Positions 33,218 through 41,740 of a DNA stretch of 64,000 nucleotides are shown here, one piece after another; position 1 is the stretch's first letter; each line of letters opens with the position of its first letter. The stretch lies in NCBI RefSeq assembly GCF_020511115.1, contig NZ_JAJAVH010000001.1:682001-746000 (forward strand), given 5' to 3'. Below the pieces are notes generated by a model. That model saw only the letters and a program-made list of their open reading frames with translations. It made no database searches and was not told the DNA's origin. A program made the position numbers and the translations under genes. This DNA is from Luteimonas panaciterrae (GTDB taxonomy: Bacteria > Pseudomonadota > Gammaproteobacteria > Xanthomonadales > Xanthomonadaceae).

Positions 33218-33988
33218 ATGAGAAAACTGATCGCGATCGCTTGCCTGGCGTTGTCGCCTTTGCTGGCAGTCGCCAGCGATGCGGTTTCATCCGCGATTGT
33301 CGTCGCGAAACAGCCGGTCACGCTGTTCCTGGCCGGGGATTCGACGGCCGCCGAGAAGCTCAAGACCAAACGTCCGGAAACCGGCTGGGGTGAATTCATC
33401 GGCGTGCAATTCCTGCCCGGCGAGGTGGTCGTCGACAATCGCGCCCGTAACGGCCGCAGCACGCGCACCTTCATCGAGGAGGGGCGTTGGCAGGCGTTGA
33501 TCGATTACATCCGCCCTGGTGATTACGTGTTCATCCAGTTCGGGCACAACGACGCCTCGGTGCAGAAGAAGGATCGCTACACGCCGCCCGCCGACTATCG
33601 ACGCAACCTCGAACGCTTCGTTGACGATGTGCGCACGCGCAAGGCGACGCCGGTCCTGCTCACGCCGGTGGCGCGACGCAAGTTCGAAGGCGGGAGGTTG
33701 CAGCCGAGTCATGGCGAATATCCGCGGATCGTGCGTGAGGTCGCGAAGGAGCGGCAGGTCGCGATGATCGATCTGCTGGCCAGCAGCGAAACGATCCTGC
33801 GCGAGGCGGGCGACGAAGATTCCAAGTCGCTGTATCTATGGGTGAAACCCGGCGAGAATCCTAATTACCCACAAGGCGTCGAGGACGACACCCATTTCTC
33901 GCCGGAAGGCGCAAGACGCATGGCCGAGGCGGTAGCGGCTGGGCTCCGTGCTTCGGATCTGCCGCTGAAGCAATCGTTGCAACCGTGA
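33218..33988 (+). CDS. Rhamnogalacturonan acetylesterase (SGNH hydrolase)
   Basis: 256 residues, signal peptide cleaved near VAS-DA (residue 20). SGNH blocks in order: FLAGDSTAA with nucleophile Ser42, NRARNGRSTRTF, IQFGHNDAS, and EDDTHFSPEGA with catalytic Asp and His. This is the pattern of rhamnogalacturonan acetylesterases (RhaG/YesT-like), which remove acetyl groups from pectin hairy regions. Same direction as, and 102 bases after, the TonB receptor. Confidence 0.9.
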   Translation: MRKLIAIACLALSPLLAVASDAVSSAIVVAKQPVTLFLAGDSTAAEKLKTKRPETGWGEFIGVQFLPGEVVVDNRARNGRSTRTFIEEGRWQALIDYIRPGDYVFIQFGHNDASVQKKDRYTPPADYRRNLERFVDDVRTRKATPVLLTPVARRKFEGGRLQPSHGEYPRIVREVAKERQVAMIDLLASSETILREAGDEDSKSLYLWVKPGENPNYPQGVEDDTHFSPEGARRMAEAVAAGLRASDLPLKQSLQP

Positions 33989-34009
33989 TGAATCCGAGAG
34001 CGGGAAGCG

Positions 34010-35599
34010 CTAGAAAGTGCCGCGTTGAATGAACGGAACGCGTTGGTAGAGCTTGCGCTCGCCACCGCGCGGATCGTTTTCGAGTCGAGGCCGCACGTCG
34101 AACAGCATCGTCTCGCGGCGCTCAAGCGAGTATTGCTTCCACGCCGGCAAGCCGAGGTGGCTTGGGCTACCGGTGCGCGCGAGCGCGATCAGGCTTTCGC
34201 TCATCGAATCCGCGAGCCGCTGCGCGTCGGCGCCGTCGCCCGTGCGAGAGCCCGGTTGGTGGATGTTGTCGAACACCAGTGGAATATCGAGCATGTGCAT
34301 GGCGCCGAACTTGCCGCCCTCGAGCGGTGAGCCCCAGTCGAGTTGGTAGACCCATGTCGGCGCGTTCTGTCTCGCACGCGCTTCGGCTTCCTCGATCGCG
34401 CCGCGCCAGGAGCGGCCGGCCGTGGTCGCGGCGAAGAACACGTCGGAAGGCGTGTAGCCGGGATACAGGCGCCGGTATTCGGCGATCACCACGTCCGGAT
34501 CGATATCCGCGTACTGCTGCGTGCGCAGGCGCTCCGGCAGTTGTTCCCAGGTCAGTGCGAAATTGGTCGGATCGTTGCCGAGGAACGCACGAGTCTCGTC
34601 GCGGGTGTTGCCGATCACCAGCGGGATGTGGGCCGATTGCGGTGGCGCATCGGGCCAGAACGGATGCCGGGGCAGCGAACGTTCATCCAGTACGGGACCG
34701 AAGTACAGCGAGGTGTCCTCGATGCGCGATAAGTCGCGGACCTGTGTCGCTTCGAGCAGGCGTTCGACGGGCAGGGTGCGGATCTGGGCCAAATCCTTGG
34801 GCGCCAGCCTCAATGCATCCAGAAAAAGCTGCGCGCGCTGCGTGGCGGCGCGCGGGCCGGCGGCGGTGACCTGCTGCCCGCTCATCGTCATCGCGCGATG
34901 GAACAGGCCGCGCGCGGCCGGCATCGCCATCAGCGTGGCGATCTTGGCGCCGCCGCCGGATTGACCGAACACGGTGACGTTGCCGGCATCGCCGCCGAAC
35001 TCGCGCGCATGCTGACGCACCCACTGCAACGCCTGCACGAGATCGAGCTGGCCGATGTTGCCCGACCAGGCGAAATCCGGTTCACCGAACTGCGCCAGAT
35101 ACAAGTAACCGAAAGCGTTGAGGCGATGATTGATGGTGACCACCACTACATCACCGCGGTGGCACAGATTGACACCGTCGTAGAGCGGGCTGCTGCCCGA
35201 TCCATTGTTGTAGCCGCCACCGTGGATGTAGAACAGAATCGGTCGCTTGCCGTCGTCTCGCAGGCCCGGCGTGCGGACGTTGAGGAACAGGCAATCCTCG
35301 CTGATCGATTCCTCCGCCTTGAGCTGCGGCGAGGCGGCACCATGCCGCGTGGCATCACGGATGCCGTCCCATGGCGTTTCCCGCAGCGCCGGCATGAAAC
35401 GCCGCGAGGCGGTGTCGGTGCCATAGGGAATGCCTTTGAACACGTGCACACCGCGATCGAGATAGCCGCGCACGCGGCCGCTTCTCGTGGTCGCGAGGGA
35501 TTCGGTGATGGCTGCCTGCGTCGTCGAAGCCGGCAGCAATAAACCGGCGCCGAGCAGTGCGGAGGATTTCAGGAAGCGGCGTCGGTTCTCGCTGTCCAT
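34010..35599 (-). CDS. Type-B carboxylesterase, Tat-exported
   Basis: 529 residues. N-terminus has NRRRFLKSSALLGAGLLLPAS, a twin-arginine signal. Carboxylesterase family: SEDCLFLNVRTPG, FYIHGGGYNNGSGSS (oxyanion region), and VTVFGQSGGGAK with nucleophile Ser near residue 213; Glu and His follow in the C-terminal third (HMLDIPLVFDNI). By location it probably removes acetyl, methyl or feruloyl groups from pectin; the chemistry cannot be told from sequence alone. Downstream of and 16 bases from the pectate lyase gene, so co-transcribed. Confidence 0.85.
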   Translation of the reverse strand: MDSENRRRFLKSSALLGAGLLLPASTTQAAITESLATTRSGRVRGYLDRGVHVFKGIPYGTDTASRRFMPALRETPWDGIRDATRHGAASPQLKAEESISEDCLFLNVRTPGLRDDGKRPILFYIHGGGYNNGSGSSPLYDGVNLCHRGDVVVVTINHRLNAFGYLYLAQFGEPDFAWSGNIGQLDLVQALQWVRQHAREFGGDAGNVTVFGQSGGGAKIATLMAMPAARGLFHRAMTMSGQQVTAAGPRAATQRAQLFLDALRLAPKDLAQIRTLPVERLLEATQVRDLSRIEDTSLYFGPVLDERSLPRHPFWPDAPPQSAHIPLVIGNTRDETRAFLGNDPTNFALTWEQLPERLRTQQYADIDPDVVIAEYRRLYPGYTPSDVFFAATTAGRSWRGAIEEAEARARQNAPTWVYQLDWGSPLEGGKFGAMHMLDIPLVFDNIHQPGSRTGDGADAQRLADSMSESLIALARTGSPSHLGLPAWKQYSLERRETMLFDVRPRLENDPRGGERKLYQRVPFIQRGTF

Positions 35600-35615
35600 C
35601 TCGCGCGCACTCCGG

Positions 35616-36992
35616 TCAGCGCAGCGGGTCGCGTCGCGGCAGCGGTTTCAGCGGCTCCATCGTGTCGAGGTTCCAGTCCGCCGGGACGAACGCTTGCCTC
35701 GTTTCCTTCTGCTTCGGATAACCACCGACTTCTTCCTCACTGTCGATGATCTTGCCGCGTCCTTCGATCACGTCGGCGAGGATGCGGCGGTCCACGTCAT
35801 CGCGATCCCACGGGCGCGCGCCCGCGTTGGCGACCACGGCGTCCTGCACCTGTGCCGAAGGCAGCAGCTGCACGCCGAAGGGCAGCGGCGGCGCTTTCCC
35901 GAGTGCATTCACCTTGACCGGCGTGGTGGTGTAGCTGCCTTGTTGCGGCACGGCCTGGCCGATGCGATCGATCGCGAGGTTGTCCTCGGCATACAAATCG
36001 ATGTCCCCGGAACCCCCGATCATGAAGAACGCCAATGTCTCCGTGGACGGGCCGGCGCGCATCACGTTGCCGCGCAGGATCATCTCGCCGGGTTCGTAGG
36101 CGTGACCGATCCATTCCTCTGCGATCAGGTTGTAATGCACCGCGCGCTGGCCGGGATCGTAGATCAGGTTGTTGATCACCTGTCCGCGCACGCCGCCCTT
36201 GAACAGGGGATTGCGCTCGTAGTTGTGCGCGTAGAGATTGCCGACGATGAGGATGCCGTGCACATGGTCGTGCACCAGCGTGCCCTTGGAATGCTCGCCC
36301 TTGCCGTGCGTGGAGTGGGCCAGGCCTTCGGCGATGAGGTTGTTGCTGAAGGTGATGCGGTGCGAGGTGGCTTCGGCGAAGTTCTTGCTGTCGTTCGCGC
36401 CGGCCGCGAAGCGCGGGCCGGAGGCGGAGAGGTTTTCGTCGGTGGCCCAGGTCAGTGAACAGTGGTCGATGATCACATCGCGCGCGGCGACGGTGGAGAT
36501 GGCATCGAAATCCACGCCCGCCAGCTTGCCGAGGCCGGTGCTGCCGGGCCGCACGCGCAGATGCCGGATGACGACGTCGTGCGTGGCGATATCGATGCCG
36601 CCGCGGATCAAGGTGATGCCCGGTTGCGGCGCGGTCTGTCCGGCGATGGTGAGGTAGGGTTCGGTGATCTTCACCGTCTTGCGCTGCAGATCGATCACGC
36701 CGCCGACCTCGAACACGATCGTGCGTGGTCCGGGTGTCGACAATGCTTCCAACAGGGAGCCGGGACCTTCGGTGGCCAGCGTGGTCACGCGCAGCAACTT
36801 GCCGCCACGTCCGCCGGGTGTACGCGCGGCCCAGCCTTGCGCGCTCGGGAAAGCGAGAGCGCCTTCGGCGGTGGCGGCGGCCTTCTTGGCCGCGATCGCG
36901 GCGGGCATGGGCAGGTAGAGCGCCAACCCGATCAGCCAGCCCGCGCCAAGCCCCGGCCAGGCACGGCCTGTCCACTTCCCAAGCATGTCCAT
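35616..36992 (-). CDS. Pectate lyase (polysaccharide lyase family 1-like)
   Basis: 458 residues with a signal peptide (cleavage near AIA-AK, residue ~34). Parallel beta-helix lyase: AFPSAQGWAARTPGGRGG, GSLLEALSTPGPRTIVFEVGG, YLTIAGQTAPQPGITLIRGG and VIIDHCSLTWATDENLS, the PL1 core with the conserved IDHCS..W.TDE block. It cleaves polygalacturonate by beta-elimination to unsaturated oligomers. The ATG at 36992 follows GGAGGGAGG closely; the one two codons later is equally possible. Divergent from the hydratase gene, with the locus promoter and operator between them. Confidence 0.9.
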   Translation of the reverse strand: MDMLGKWTGRAWPGLGAGWLIGLALYLPMPAAIAAKKAAATAEGALAFPSAQGWAARTPGGRGGKLLRVTTLATEGPGSLLEALSTPGPRTIVFEVGGVIDLQRKTVKITEPYLTIAGQTAPQPGITLIRGGIDIATHDVVIRHLRVRPGSTGLGKLAGVDFDAISTVAARDVIIDHCSLTWATDENLSASGPRFAAGANDSKNFAEATSHRITFSNNLIAEGLAHSTHGKGEHSKGTLVHDHVHGILIVGNLYAHNYERNPLFKGGVRGQVINNLIYDPGQRAVHYNLIAEEWIGHAYEPGEMILRGNVMRAGPSTETLAFFMIGGSGDIDLYAEDNLAIDRIGQAVPQQGSYTTTPVKVNALGKAPPLPFGVQLLPSAQVQDAVVANAGARPWDRDDVDRRILADVIEGRGKIIDSEEEVGGYPKQKETRQAFVPADWNLDTMEPLKPLPRRDPLR

Positions 36993-37037
36993 CCTCCCTC
37001 CAGAGTTCGACCCGCCATCGTTACGGTGCGCCGCAGA

Positions 37038-37066
37038 TTGTCAATGACACCGGTTTCCTATACAAC
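37038..37066 (+). promoter_or_regulatory. Promoter with embedded GACACCGGTTTCC operator
   Basis: TTGTCA (37038-37043), 17-base spacer, TACAAC (37061-37066). The spacer contains TGACACCGGTTTCC (37045-37058), so a bound repressor would block polymerase. The -10 ends 6 bases before an in-frame ATG at 37073. Confidence 0.65.
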
Positions 37067-37105
37067 TGCCCCATGCGGATTTTGCGAACGGGAGACGGGG
37101 TGGGG

Positions 37106-37939
37106 ATGGATCGGATCGTCTTGGCAGGGGATGACGGCGAAAGCCGGGAGATCGCCCGGCGCCTGGTGCGCGCGCGGCTCAGGGCCGAGTCCCTGCCGAT
37201 CTATCCGGGCGCCCGTCCGCAGACGATGGACGCGGGTTACGCCAGCCAGGACGCGGCGATCGAGCTGTGGCCGTCGACGGTGGCGGGCTGGAAGGTGGGT
37301 CGCATCCCGGACGAATGGCTGGCGCGGATGGGCGAGGAGCGCCTGGTCGGGCCGATCTTCGCCGACGCGATCCAGACTTTCGACGCTGGCACCCCGGCAC
37401 GCTTTGAAGTGATCGAGGGCGGATTCGCCGCGGTCGAAGCCGAGTTCGTGTTCCGCCTGGGCGCCGACGCGCCCGCGCACAAGACCACGTGGAGCGAGGA
37501 CGAGGCCGCCGAACTGGTCGACGCGCTGATGATCGGCATCGAGCTGGCGGGCAGTCCGATGGCCATGATCAACGTGTGGGGACCGGCGGTGGTGGTCTCG
37601 GACTTCGGCAACAATGCCGGCCTGGTGCTGGGCCCGACCATTCCGGGTTGGCGCGATCAGACCGAGGATGCGCTGTTGTGCGAGACCTTCATCGATGACC
37701 GCTCGGTTGGCACCGGCCGCGCCAGTTCGATCAGCGGCGGCACGCTGGCGGCACTGCGTTTCGCCCTGGCGCGTTGCGCTCGGCGCGGTTTGCCGTTGAA
37801 GGCGGGGCAACTGGTGTCCACAGGCGCCGCGACCGGCATCCACGACATCCGCGCCGGACAGCGCGCGCGCGTCGAATTCCCCGGCATCGGCACGATCCAT
37901 TGCGAAGCGGTGCCGGCGCGGGCGAGGAGCGCGGCGTGA
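37106..37939 (+). CDS. Fumarylacetoacetase-fold hydrolase (2-keto-4-pentenoate hydratase type)
   Basis: 277 residues. EAEFVFRLGAD and ALMIGIELAGS supply acidic metal ligands of the FAH/MhpD fold; GGTLAALRFALARCARRGLPLKAGQLVSTGAATG is the family's conserved C-terminal block. MhpD-like enzymes hydrate 2-oxo-4-enoates. In this locus, between pectate lyase and a TRAP importer, it may act on an unsaturated keto-acid from uronate breakdown. An in-frame ATG at 37073, directly at the predicted transcription start, would add 11 residues; 37106 is chosen for its ribosome site (GGGAGACGGGG). Overlaps the next gene by GTGA. Confidence 0.83.
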   Translation: MDRIVLAGDDGESREIARRLVRARLRAESLPIYPGARPQTMDAGYASQDAAIELWPSTVAGWKVGRIPDEWLARMGEERLVGPIFADAIQTFDAGTPARFEVIEGGFAAVEAEFVFRLGADAPAHKTTWSEDEAAELVDALMIGIELAGSPMAMINVWGPAVVVSDFGNNAGLVLGPTIPGWRDQTEDALLCETFIDDRSVGTGRASSISGGTLAALRFALARCARRGLPLKAGQLVSTGAATGIHDIRAGQRARVEFPGIGTIHCEAVPARARSAA

Positions 37940-38925
37940 TCGCGCGTCGCCGCTTCATCGCGATGGGCCTCGGCTCGCTGGCGGGCGCCATCGTGCCGTC
38001 TGCGTTCTCCGCGCCCGGCAAAACCCTGCTGCGCGCGGCCGACGTGCACGTCGACGGCTATCCGACCGTGGAGGCGGTGCGCTGGATCGGCCGTTATCTG
38101 CGCGAGCGCACCGACGGCCGTCTCGACACGCTGGTGTATCACTCAGGTCAGCTCGGCCGCGAATCGGTCACGGTCGATCTGGCGCGCTTCAATGCACTGG
38201 CGATGACGCGTGTCTATCTGGCGACGATGAACGATTCGGTGCCGGCGACGCGCATCCTCTCGCTGCCGTTCCTGATCGACTCCACGCCGCATCTGCGGCG
38301 CGCGCTCGACGGGCGCCTCGGCGCGTCGCTATTGGCTGGCTTCGAGCGGCGCGATCTGGTCGGTCTGGCGTTCTACGATTCCGGGTCGCGCAGCCTGTAC
38401 AACACGAAGCGTCCGATCCACGAGCCCGCCGATCTGCGCGGACTGAAGCTGCGCGTGCCGGTGTCGGAGATCTTCGTGCGCCTGATCCACGCGCTCGGCG
38501 CCAACGCGACACCGTTGCCGTTCGGCGAAATCTTCTCGGCGCTGCAGACGCATCTGATCGACGGCGCCGAAAACAACATCAAGAGTTTCCAGTCCAGCCG
38601 CCATTTCGAGGTGGCCCACTACTGGTCGGAATCGCGGCATGCCTACACGCCGGACGTGCTGCTGATGTCGCGCGCGGCGCTGCAGGCGCTCACGCCGTTC
38701 GATCGCGAGTTGCTGCGCGAAGCCGCGGCGGCGTCGGTGCCGTACATGCGCGCTTTGTGGGATCAGGCCGAGAAGACCGCGCGCGATGCGGTGCTGGCTT
38801 CCTCGGTAAAGGCCAACGAAGTCGATCGCGAGGCGATGCGTCGCGCCACCGAGGCCGTCGCGCACGAGTACCTGCGCGATCCGGTGCTGGCGAAACTCTA
38901 CGAAGACATCCGCGCTACTGCCTGA
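37936..38925 (+). CDS. TRAP transporter substrate-binding protein (DctP)
   Basis: 329 residues from a GTG that overlaps the previous stop. The N-terminus MIARRRFIAMGLGSLAGAIV is a twin-arginine-like signal. The DctP fold is clear: GRLDTLVYHSGQLGRESVTVDL, DLVGLAFYDSGSRSLYNTKRP, DLRGLKLRVPVSEIFV (the conserved Arg that clamps a carboxylate) and HLIDGAENNIKSF. It therefore binds an acidic ligand, probably a galacturonate-type monomer or dimer, in the periplasm. First of a complete P-Q-M set. Confidence 0.92.
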   Translation: MIARRRFIAMGLGSLAGAIVPSAFSAPGKTLLRAADVHVDGYPTVEAVRWIGRYLRERTDGRLDTLVYHSGQLGRESVTVDLARFNALAMTRVYLATMNDSVPATRILSLPFLIDSTPHLRRALDGRLGASLLAGFERRDLVGLAFYDSGSRSLYNTKRPIHEPADLRGLKLRVPVSEIFVRLIHALGANATPLPFGEIFSALQTHLIDGAENNIKSFQSSRHFEVAHYWSESRHAYTPDVLLMSRAALQALTPFDRELLREAAAASVPYMRALWDQAEKTARDAVLASSVKANEVDREAMRRATEAVAHEYLRDPVLAKLYEDIRATA

Positions 38926-38963
38926 GCTCGGTGAATCAACACGAACATCGCCTGGAGGGGTCG

Positions 38964-39485
38964 GTGAACGAGACAGAACATCCGCCGCAAGATGCTGTTA
39001 CACCAGAAGCCTCGCCCGGCTGGCTCGATCATCTGGCGCGGCTGGCGACATGGATCGCCGGCGGTGCGCTGCTGGCGATGGCCGCCGTGCAGGCCTGGCA
39101 GGTGTTCGCGCGTTATGTCCTGAACGCTTCACCGGACTGGACCGAACCGGTGGCGCTGCTGCTGCTCAACACCGCGATGATGTTCGGCGCGGCGGTGGGT
39201 GTGCGCGCGGAATCGCATTTTGGATTCTTCATCGCGCGACAAGCGGCACCGCCGCGCATTGGCCGTGTGATGCATGCGCTCAGCCGCGTGATCGTCGCCG
39301 CTACCGGCGCGCTGCTGGCCTGGTGGGGCGCGCGTCTGACCGCCGACAGCTGGGAGGTGCCGATGGCCGGCGCGCGGATTCCGGAAGGCACGTTCTATCT
39401 GCCGTTGTGCATCGGCGGCGTCTTGATCGCGGTGTTCGCATCGCATCGCCTGTTCGCGGGCGACGCACCTGCGCAAGGACATTGA
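38964..39485 (+). CDS. TRAP transporter small membrane subunit (DctQ)
   Basis: 173 residues from a GTG preceded by GGAGGGG; there is no good ATG before the first helix. Four membrane helices at about 28-48, 60-80, 100-120 and 140-160. Family marks: AWQVFARYVLNASPDWTEPVALLLLNTAMMFGAAVGVR. It supports the DctM channel in secondary, ion-driven uptake. Sits between dctP- and dctM-type genes with a 2-base gap to the latter. Confidence 0.9.
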   Translation: MNETEHPPQDAVTPEASPGWLDHLARLATWIAGGALLAMAAVQAWQVFARYVLNASPDWTEPVALLLLNTAMMFGAAVGVRAESHFGFFIARQAAPPRIGRVMHALSRVIVAATGALLAWWGARLTADSWEVPMAGARIPEGTFYLPLCIGGVLIAVFASHRLFAGDAPAQGH

Positions 39486-39487
39486 CG

Positions 39488-40768
39488 ATGGCGATCACGA
39501 TCCTGTTCGTTGTGTTCCTCGGCCTGCTGGTACTGGGCGTGCCGGTGGCGTTCTCGTTGTTCGCCGCGTCGCTGGCGACCTTGCTGTATCTCGATCTTCC
39601 CGCGATCGCGGTGGCGCAGCTCACCGCGACTGGTGCTGCTTCCGCGTCGCTGCTGGCGATTCCGCTTTTCATCTTCGCCGGCGAGATCATGTTGCGTGGC
39701 GGCATTTCCGAACGATTGATCGGGCTCGCCTCATCGCTGGTCGGCCACATGCGCGGCGGTCTGGGGCAGGTGAGCGTGTTGTCGTCGCTGTTCTTCGGCG
39801 GCGTATCGGGCTCCGCGATCGCCGATGTCTCGGCAGTGGGCGGAGCAATGATTCCGCAGATGGTCAAGCGCGGGTTCGATCGCGATTTCGCCGTCAACGT
39901 CACCATGACCGCCGCACTGGTGGCATTGCTGGTGCCGCCTTCGCACAACTTGATCCTGTATTCGGCCTCGGCCGGAGGCAGCATCTCGATCGCTGATCTG
40001 TTCGCCGCGGGTGTCATTCCGGCGTTGCTGATGACGGTGGTGCTGATGTTCACCACATGGCTGATCGCGCGCCGTCGCGGTTACGCCGTGGAGGTGTTTC
40101 CGGGATTCGCGGCGGTGGCGCGGCGTTTCGTCTCCGCGCTGCCGGGATTGCTGCTGGTGGCGATCATCTTCGTCGGTATCCGCGCCGGCATCTTCACCGC
40201 GGTGGAAAGCGCGGCGATCGCCGTGGTCTATGCGCTGTTGATCACGGGGCTGGTGTACCGCAGCCTGTCGTGGCGCGACTTCGTCGCCACCTGCGGCCAT
40301 GCCGGGCGCACCACCGGCATGATCCTGCTGGTGATCGCATCCGCCGCCGCGTTCGGCTGGCTGCTGGCCTATCTGCAGGTGCCCGCCGCATCGGTCGAGC
40401 TGCTGACCGGCATCACCACCGACAAGAACCTGATGCTGTTGCTGATGATCCTGATCCTGCTGGTGCTCGGCACCTTCATGGATCTGGCGCCGATGATCAT
40501 CATCTGCACGCCGATCTTCCTGCCGCTCGCGAAGGCGATCGGCATCGATCCGATCCATTTCGGCGTGATCCTGATCCTCAAGGGCGGGTTGAGCCTGATC
40601 AGTCCGCCGCTGGGCTCGGTGCTGTTCGTTGGCACCGCGATCGGCAAGATCAGCATCGGCGAATGCTTGCGCACGATTTGGCCGTTCTGGCTGGCATCGC
40701 TGGCGGTGTTGCTGGTGGTGGCGTTCGTGCCGCAGCTGTCGTTGTGGTTGCCGGCGTTGCTGAAGTGA
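39488..40768 (+). CDS. TRAP transporter large permease subunit (DctM)
   Basis: 426 residues, all hydrophobic, about 12 helices. Family motifs: GVPVAFSLFAASLATLLYL, IPLFIFAGEIMLRGGISERLI, SSLFFGGVSGSAIADVSAVG, VPPSHNLILYS and DLAPMIIICTPIFLPLAKAIGIDPIHFG. It forms the Na+/H+-coupled channel for the acid delivered by the P subunit. Together with the two preceding genes it makes a full transporter inside the pectin locus. Confidence 0.94.
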   Translation: MAITILFVVFLGLLVLGVPVAFSLFAASLATLLYLDLPAIAVAQLTATGAASASLLAIPLFIFAGEIMLRGGISERLIGLASSLVGHMRGGLGQVSVLSSLFFGGVSGSAIADVSAVGGAMIPQMVKRGFDRDFAVNVTMTAALVALLVPPSHNLILYSASAGGSISIADLFAAGVIPALLMTVVLMFTTWLIARRRGYAVEVFPGFAAVARRFVSALPGLLLVAIIFVGIRAGIFTAVESAAIAVVYALLITGLVYRSLSWRDFVATCGHAGRTTGMILLVIASAAAFGWLLAYLQVPAASVELLTGITTDKNLMLLLMILILLVLGTFMDLAPMIIICTPIFLPLAKAIGIDPIHFGVILILKGGLSLISPPLGSVLFVGTAIGKISIGECLRTIWPFWLASLAVLLVVAFVPQLSLWLPALLK

Positions 40769-40799
40769 GCGGTCGCAACGGATTGGCGAGAGGGTAGGG

Positions 40800-41678
40800 A
40801 TGGGTTCGGGGAAACGAACGTTTCCGATGTGGTTCGCGCGCGTGTCGATGGCGATGTTCGTCTTCGCCACTGCACAGGCCATCGCCGCGACACCGCAGAG
40901 GAATCGCGGCATCGAGCATCAGCGCCAGGCGGACCTGGGTGACGACATCGAGGGCCGTTGGTGGATGCTCTATCACGGCTATGAACACGGCTTCTGGACG
41001 CTGGGCCGGCAGGCCTTGCTCGAACCGATCGAATGGACCGACGACGGCTGGTTCGTCGCCAAGGGCGGCACCCTCGGGCAGCCATTGAAGAAACCCGCGG
41101 GCGAGTCGGTCGGCCGGCATGGGCTGGCGTTGTCGGACGATTTCCGTGGCGGTCGGCTCGGGCCGCAGTGGGCCTTTTTCGATCCCGGGCCGGACGAGAT
41201 GAAGCGGCTGTCCTTCGGCGGCGGCGTGATGACGGTGCAAGGCAAGGGCGCGTCGCCGCGCGATGCCTCGCCGCTCACGGTGATCGCCACCGACCAGGCC
41301 TACCAGATCGAGGTGGCGCTGGAGATCGAACCCGGCGCGATCGGCGGCATCCTGTTGTTCTACAACGACCGGCTCTATGCCGGGCTCGGCAGCAAGGGCG
41401 ATGCCTTCGTCCTGCACCGCTATGGCGAGGAGCGGCCGGCACGGCCGCCGGCAGGCAAGGGCGGCCGGCTCTGGCTGCGCCTGACCAACGACCGCCACAT
41501 CGTCACCCTCCACCACGGCCAGGACGGCGAGACCTGGCGGAAGTACGGCGTCCAGATGGAAGTCTCCGGCTACCACCACAACGTCGCGGGTGGCTTCCTG
41601 GCATTGAAGCCGGCGATCTATGCCGCTGGCGGCTGGCGCGTGCACTTTCGTGATTTCCGCTATCGTGCGCTGGATTGA
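40800..41678 (+). CDS. Truncated GH43 protein: signal peptide joined to C-terminal half
   Basis: 292 residues. A signal peptide (cleavage near AIAA-TP, residue ~31) runs within 20 residues into GDDIEGRWWMLYHGYEHGFWTLGRQ and EPIEWTDDGWFVAKGG, which is the last blade of a GH43 five-bladed propeller. The beta-sandwich typical of GH43 beta-xylosidase C-termini follows (LSDDFRGGRLGPQWAFFDPG; IGGILLFYNDRLYAGLG). The first four blades, with the catalytic Asp and Glu residues, are absent. So the gene looks like an in-frame internal deletion, still with ribosome site and intact frame. Either a decaying enzyme or a retained carbohydrate-binding protein. Confidence 0.8.
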   Translation: MGSGKRTFPMWFARVSMAMFVFATAQAIAATPQRNRGIEHQRQADLGDDIEGRWWMLYHGYEHGFWTLGRQALLEPIEWTDDGWFVAKGGTLGQPLKKPAGESVGRHGLALSDDFRGGRLGPQWAFFDPGPDEMKRLSFGGGVMTVQGKGASPRDASPLTVIATDQAYQIEVALEIEPGAIGGILLFYNDRLYAGLGSKGDAFVLHRYGEERPARPPAGKGGRLWLRLTNDRHIVTLHHGQDGETWRKYGVQMEVSGYHHNVAGGFLALKPAIYAAGGWRVHFRDFRYRALD

Positions 41679-41740
41679 AGCGCGGCACCGGAACGAGCCG
41701 CCGGGCTAAAATCGGCTGTACGGAGGAACATCCCGCCACC

